Assembly: GCA_018674025.1 (NCBI GenBank)
Contig: JABHBC010000155.1
Location: 1 to 9,833, forward strand
DNA from: Flavobacteriaceae bacterium
GTDB taxonomy: Bacteria; Bacteroidota; Bacteroidia; Flavobacteriales; Flavobacteriaceae
Reading direction: 5' to 3'
DNA length: 9,833 bases
Shown here: positions 6,438 through 9,833 of the stretch, in pieces
How positions within the stretch are numbered: position 1 is the stretch's first letter
Layout of the letters: every line of letters starts with the position of its first letter
The notes under the pieces: generated by a model
Databases searched by the model: none
Told to the model about the DNA's origin: nothing
What the model saw: only the letters and a program-made list of their open reading frames with translations
Program-made: the position numbers and the translations under genes

Positions 6438-6445
6438 ATGAGTGA
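6383..6445 (+). CDS. Possible leader peptide overlapping the helicase start
   Basis: A 20-codon ORF starting at the ATG in the left arm of the leader stem, peptide beginning MSITTSLTHYVNR and ending KQNYE. Its TGA (6443-6445) lies just inside the helicase gene, so the two frames overlap by 8 bases in a +1 arrangement that would allow translational coupling. AGGAG (6365-6369) lies 13 bases upstream of its ATG, which is longer than normal spacing, in a phylum that rarely uses Shine-Dalgarno pairing. A 20-codon ORF can occur by chance, and no family is recognised, so this is only a candidate. Confidence 0.2.
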   Translation: MSITTSLTHYVNRIFKQNYE

Positions 6446-8342
6446 ATTCAAAAAAATTGGATTAGAAGAAAATTTATTGCTTGCTGTTGAAAAAATGGGT
6501 TTTGAAACCCCAAGTGAGGTTCAAAGTAAAACAGTGCCTATTTTATTAGAAAAAGATACAGACTTAGTAGCTTTAGCTCAAACTGGAACCGGCAAAACAG
6601 CTGCATTTGGATTTCCAATGATCCAAAAAATTGATATCAACAGTAAAAAAACTCAAGGACTTATTTTATCGCCTACCAGAGAATTGTGTTTACAAATCAC
6701 AAATGAATTAAAACAATATGGTCAGTTTCATAAAGGATTGAACATAACAGCTATTTATGGAGGCGCAAGTATAACTGACCAAGCTAGATCAGTGAAAAAA
6801 GGAAGCCAAATAATTGTTGCTACACCAGGAAGAATGAAAGATATGATAAACAGAAACTTGGTGAATATTTCTGAAATAAAATACAGTGTTTTAGATGAAG
6901 CTGACGAAATGTTAAATATGGGTTTTTATGAGGATATAACCGATATTCTATCTTTTACTCCAAAAGAAAAAAACACCTGGCTATTTTCTGCTACTATGCC
7001 TAAAGAAGTTTCTAATATTGCTAGAAAATTCATGAGCAAACCAGTTGAAATTACTGTCGGTACTAAAAATGTTGGTAGCGATCAAGTATCTCATGAATAT
7101 TACTTAGTTAATTCTAGAGATAGATATGCTGCTCTTAAAAGATTAGTTGACGCTAACCCTCAGATATTTTCTGTAGTGTTTTGTAGAACTAAGAGAGACA
7201 CACAAAAAGTGGCAGAAAAACTTATTGAAGATGGTTATAACGCGGGAGCCTTACATGGTGACTTGAGTCAAAGTCAAAGAGACTTAGTAATGAAATCCTT
7301 TAGGAATAAACAAATCCAATTTTTGGTAGCTACTGATGTAGCTGCCAGAGGAATTGACGTAGACAACATTACTCATGTTATTAATTACCAATTACCTGAT
7401 GAAATAGAAACCTACACACATAGAAGTGGAAGAACTGGTAGAGCAGGAAAAACTGGTATATCTCTTGTTATTGTTTCTAAAAGTGAATTAAGAAAAATTG
7501 GGAATATTCAAAAGAAAATAAAAAAAGAATTTATAAAGAAAGATATCCCAAGTAGTGAAGAAATTTGTAAAATTCAACTATTTACTTTAGCCAACAAGGT
7601 AAATAAAACAGAAGTAAATAATAATATTGACGAATATATTGAGGAAATTAATAATTTATTTAAAAAGACTAAAAAGGCAGATCTTATAAAAAAGTTCTTT
7701 TCAGTTGAATTCAATAGATATTTTGATTATTATCAAAAATCTAAAAATTTAAATGTTGAAGGTGGAAATCAACACAGTTACTCTGATTTTTCAGATTCTG
7801 ACGAATCTAGCTCAACAAGATATTTTATTAATATTGGTCAAAAAGATGGTTACGACTGGATGAGTCTTAAGGATTTTCTGAAGGATGTTCTTGAACTTGG
7901 AAAAGACGACGTATTTAAAGTAGATGTGAAAGAAAGTTTTTCATTTTTTAACACTGAAGAAGTTCACAAAGAAAAAATACTTGCATTTTTTACTGATTTT
8001 AAAGAAAACGGTCGATTTGTAAATGTTGAAATTTCAAAAGATATAAAAAGGAATCGCGGTAAAGGAAGATCAAATAGAGGGGATAGACGCGGTGGAAAAA
8101 GAGGATTTAAAAAATCTAACTCAAGAAGATCTGACTCAAGAAATTCTGATAGAAGTTCAAGAAGAAGTAGGTCAAATGAATCAGACAGAGGATCAAGAAG
8201 GTCCAGTTTTGGTGGATCCGATAAAGACAGTAATTCTAAAAGATTTGGTTCAAGAGAATCCGAAAACAATTCAAGTTCTAGAAGGTCTAAGTCATTTAAT
8301 GCTGATAGTTATTCTAGACCTAGGAGAAGTAGAAGAAAATAA
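6438..8342 (+). CDS. deaD: DEAD-box ATP-dependent RNA helicase with DbpA-type RNA-binding domain and Arg/Ser-rich tail
   Basis: ATP-dependent RNA helicase that unwinds short RNA duplexes, probably in ribosome assembly, mRNA decay or cold adaptation. The 634 residues hold the full core: Q motif around F4 and GFETPSEVQ (21-29), Walker A AQTGTGKT (47-54), PTREL (79-83), TPGR (129-132), DEAD (153-156), SAT (184-186), VVFCRTK (246-252), ATDVAARGIDV (298-308) and HRSGRTGRAG (328-337). After a charged linker, residues about 459-533 resemble the DbpA/CsdA RNA-binding domain, an RRM-like fold. Residues 535-634 form a disordered, basic tail dominated by Arg, Ser, Gly and Asp with repeated RRS, SRR and SDR units. 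The symbol deaD is by overall architecture; it could equally be called csdA- or dbpA-like. It has its own promoter candidate and a structured leader. Confidence 0.93.
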   Translation: MSEFKKIGLEENLLLAVEKMGFETPSEVQSKTVPILLEKDTDLVALAQTGTGKTAAFGFPMIQKIDINSKKTQGLILSPTRELCLQITNELKQYGQFHKGLNITAIYGGASITDQARSVKKGSQIIVATPGRMKDMINRNLVNISEIKYSVLDEADEMLNMGFYEDITDILSFTPKEKNTWLFSATMPKEVSNIARKFMSKPVEITVGTKNVGSDQVSHEYYLVNSRDRYAALKRLVDANPQIFSVVFCRTKRDTQKVAEKLIEDGYNAGALHGDLSQSQRDLVMKSFRNKQIQFLVATDVAARGIDVDNITHVINYQLPDEIETYTHRSGRTGRAGKTGISLVIVSKSELRKIGNIQKKIKKEFIKKDIPSSEEICKIQLFTLANKVNKTEVNNNIDEYIEEINNLFKKTKKADLIKKFFSVEFNRYFDYYQKSKNLNVEGGNQHSYSDFSDSDESSSTRYFINIGQKDGYDWMSLKDFLKDVLELGKDDVFKVDVKESFSFFNTEEVHKEKILAFFTDFKENGRFVNVEISKDIKRNRGKGRSNRGDRRGGKRGFKKSNSRRSDSRNSDRSSRRSRSNESDRGSRRSSFGGSDKDSNSKRFGSRESENNSSSRRSKSFNADSYSRPRRSRRK

Positions 8343-8416
8343 CATATGTTAAATCATAGTTAAGGTAGTGATGTTAGATATAAATAATTGGTTAAGTTTA
8401 TTATATTTATTACTTA

Positions 8417-9193
8417 ATGATTAAAAAAGTATTTTTTAGTTTTCTGTTTATATTAAGCAGTTTTTGTTTCTCTCAAGAAATAACTACTGTTAAAGGTGCT
8501 ATTATAAATGCTAATAATAATACTCCTTTAGAAAATGTTAATATTGTTAACTTAACTCAAGTTATCGGAACATCTACCAATAAAAAGGGAGAGTTTTCAA
8601 TTGATGTTAAAGCAAATGATACACTTCATTTCTCTTACTTAGGTTTTAAATCTTTAAAAATTAAGGTCACCAATGATTGGATTAAGTTTGGTTCAGCAAC
8701 TACAATTGAATTGACTGAATTAGCACTTGCATTAGAAGAAGTCGTTGTTAGTCAAATAAAGCTAACTGGATATTTAGAGGTAGACATTAAGCAAGTTCCA
8801 ATAAACAATAATTTTAGATATAGTATTTCTGGGTTACCAAATGTAGGATATGAATCAAAAGTTAGACCTGCCAGCGCAGTAACTCAAGCATTAAATGCGA
8901 TTTTCAATCCATTAGATTTTTTACATAAAGTATTTGGAAAAGAACCAAACCAACTTAGAAAGTTAAGAAAAATGAAAAGAGATGATCAAATTAGAGACAT
9001 CCTTTCAAATAGATTTGACAGAGAAATGCTAATGGTTCTATTACAATTAGAAAAGGCAGATTTAGAGCTCCTAATTAGTGAATGTAATTATTCTGAAGAG
9101 TTTATAAGAAAAGCTAATGACTTGCAACTATTGGATGCAATTAGCGAATGTTATGAGGAATACAAGGTTTTAAATAAAACTGTGAAATATTAA
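8417..9193 (+). CDS. Secreted protein with CarboxypepD_reg-like domain, function unknown
   Basis: A 258-residue exported protein. Residues 1-19 are a signal peptide (K3 K4, hydrophobic core, likely cut near FCFS/Q); there is no proper lipobox before C17, so it is probably not a lipoprotein. Residues about 24-112 form a beta-sandwich CarboxypepD_reg-like domain: VKGAIINANNNTPLENVNIVN, GTSTNKKGEFSI, DTLHFSYLGFKSLKIKV, ending in LEEVVV. In TonB-dependent receptors this domain precedes a plug domain, but here no plug or barrel follows. The remainder (113-258) is a mostly helical, charged region (GYLEVDIKQVP, FNPLDFLHKVFGKEP, MKRDDQIRDIL, NDLQLLDAISECYEEY) that I recognise as a pattern shared by flavobacterial homologues, without known role. 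It probably acts in the periplasm or outer envelope. Its stop overlaps that of the convergent DUF975 gene. Confidence 0.82.
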   Translation: MIKKVFFSFLFILSSFCFSQEITTVKGAIINANNNTPLENVNIVNLTQVIGTSTNKKGEFSIDVKANDTLHFSYLGFKSLKIKVTNDWIKFGSATTIELTELALALEEVVVSQIKLTGYLEVDIKQVPINNNFRYSISGLPNVGYESKVRPASAVTQALNAIFNPLDFLHKVFGKEPNQLRKLRKMKRDDQIRDILSNRFDREMLMVLLQLEKADLELLISECNYSEEFIRKANDLQLLDAISECYEEYKVLNKTVKY

Positions 9194-9774
9194 GCATTTG
9201 CTAACTTAACTTGCTCATAAAACTTAGCATAAACAACATACTGATACGGAATTAACCATAAAAAACCAATTCCTAAGGTGAGTAAGCATAGTAATCCAAG
9301 TCCAAATAATCTTAATCCAATTTTAAAATATTGCCATTTGTAGCCGTTCATCATATCCTTACTTTTAACAACTGCACTATATGAGTCCATTGATGGATTC
9401 TCTGCTAAAATAAACCAGGTTTGTGAAAGAGCTAATGCAACTATTATTCCTGGAATAATAAGTAAAATAAACCCTAAAAAAGCAAAAATTAAAACTAATA
9501 AATATGCAAGTATTGAATTACCTAAATTATTATTAAAACTAAAGAATAAATCATCAGTTTTTGGATCTTGATCTCTAGTTATTTTTAATGCAAAAAAGGC
9601 AGCACCTACAGAAAGAGGGCCTGCAATCAAAATTGCCAGTATTTGTCCAGCAAATGGTATTAGAGAAGCACCCATGGATATTAAAAAAAGAATTAAAAAT
9701 GTACCAATAGCTAACGGCCATTTTCCTGTTAGTGATTCTCTTGCATCACTCATTATTTGAGAATTCTTTGTCAT
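9190..9774 (-). CDS. DUF975 family integral membrane protein
   Basis: A 194-residue inner-membrane protein with no known activity. The N-terminus MSDARESLTGKWPLAIGTFLI fits the DUF975 pattern (ARESLxGKW). Hydrophobic segments are seen at about 20-38, 42-64, 87-118 (long enough for two passes with a PG turn at 108-109) and 150-180. Between them lie a polar loop with DQDPKTDDLFFSF (68-80) and a helix SYSAVVKSKDMMNGYKWQYFK (131-151) that is typical of the family. An alternative start is Met8 (9753), which would leave a more usual leader length after the predicted promoter. The gene converges on the secreted protein gene; the two stop codons share TTAA at 9190-9193. Confidence 0.82.
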   Translation of the reverse strand: MTKNSQIMSDARESLTGKWPLAIGTFLILFLISMGASLIPFAGQILAILIAGPLSVGAAFFALKITRDQDPKTDDLFFSFNNNLGNSILAYLLVLIFAFLGFILLIIPGIIVALALSQTWFILAENPSMDSYSAVVKSKDMMNGYKWQYFKIGLRLFGLGLLCLLTLGIGFLWLIPYQYVVYAKFYEQVKLANA

Positions 9775-9789
9775 AAAAGGTAATTTTTC

Positions 9790-9821
9790 TAAAAATACAT
9801 TTATTAAATAGCTAATCCAAA
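9790..9821 (-). promoter_or_regulatory. Probable promoter of the DUF975 gene
   Basis: On the minus strand TTTG (9821-9818) is followed after exactly 20 bases by TATTTTTA (9797-9790), matching the Bacteroidota -33 and -7 elements with one mismatch at the last base of the -7 box. The spacing equals that of the rpsF promoter in this window. The leader to the ATG at 9774 would be only about 10 nt, or about 30 nt if Met8 is the true start. Confidence 0.55.
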
Positions 9822-9833
9822 TTAAATGAAATA

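Noticed and set aside
7964..8269. 101-codon minus-strand ORF rich in Leu, Ser and Asp
   Set aside because: It is the antisense image of the same repetitive tail; the composition follows directly from the complementary codons.
8341..8350. AACATATGTT palindrome after the helicase gene
   Set aside because: A short A/T-rich perfect palindrome is likely by chance; no second copy or operator context.
8092..8352. 86-codon plus-strand ORF in a second frame at the end of the helicase gene
   Set aside because: It is a shadow of the low-complexity Arg/Ser tail: repetitive AGA/TCA codons keep the other frame open. No start signal or family pattern.
8392..8417. TTAAGT/ACTTAA pairing as a helicase terminator
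   Set aside because: Only six A/T-rich pairs with a 14-base loop, no T-run, and it overlaps the next start codon.

Overview
The window is AT-rich, densely packed core genome from a member of the Bacteroidota, most likely a marine-type Flavobacteriaceae. Three things support this. The protein families are typical of the group: DUF6495, a LytTR regulator, a secreted protein with a CarboxypepD_reg-like domain, and a DbpA-type helicase with an Arg/Ser-rich tail. Promoters resemble the Bacteroidota pattern (TTTG or TTG, about 20 bases, then TAnnTTTG). None of the annotated start codons has a Shine-Dalgarno sequence at normal spacing.

Left part (1-1908, minus strand): the ribosomal protein operon rpsF-rpsR-rplI runs leftward from a recognisable promoter and ends in a clear intrinsic terminator. 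The terminator is followed, about 10 bases on, by the start of a DUF6495 protein gene and then by the 5' end of hisS, which is cut by the window edge. Middle (1986-5108): an orphan LytTR response regulator on the plus strand meets priA on the minus strand with no base between the stop codons. Right-middle (5259-8342, plus strand): rlmH and rdgB form a two-gene unit 2 bases apart, followed by a DEAD-box RNA helicase with its own promoter and a leader of about 100 nt. Right end (8417-9774): a secreted protein of unknown function converges on a DUF975 membrane protein, and their stop codons overlap.

The main theme is information processing: small-subunit and large-subunit ribosomal proteins, histidine charging, 23S rRNA methylation, RNA remodelling, replication restart (priA) and nucleotide-pool cleaning (rdgB). 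There is no mobile element, CRISPR array, prophage, tRNA or rRNA gene, and no defence or biosynthetic cluster that I can see.

The part least explained by standard annotation is the helicase leader (about 6334-6437). It holds an 18-bp inverted repeat with two single-base bulges that ends 6 bases before the start codon, a possible pseudoknot contact, and a 20-codon upstream ORF overlapping the helicase start. It looks like a regulatory RNA element, but its function is inference. The rest of the window is ordinary.
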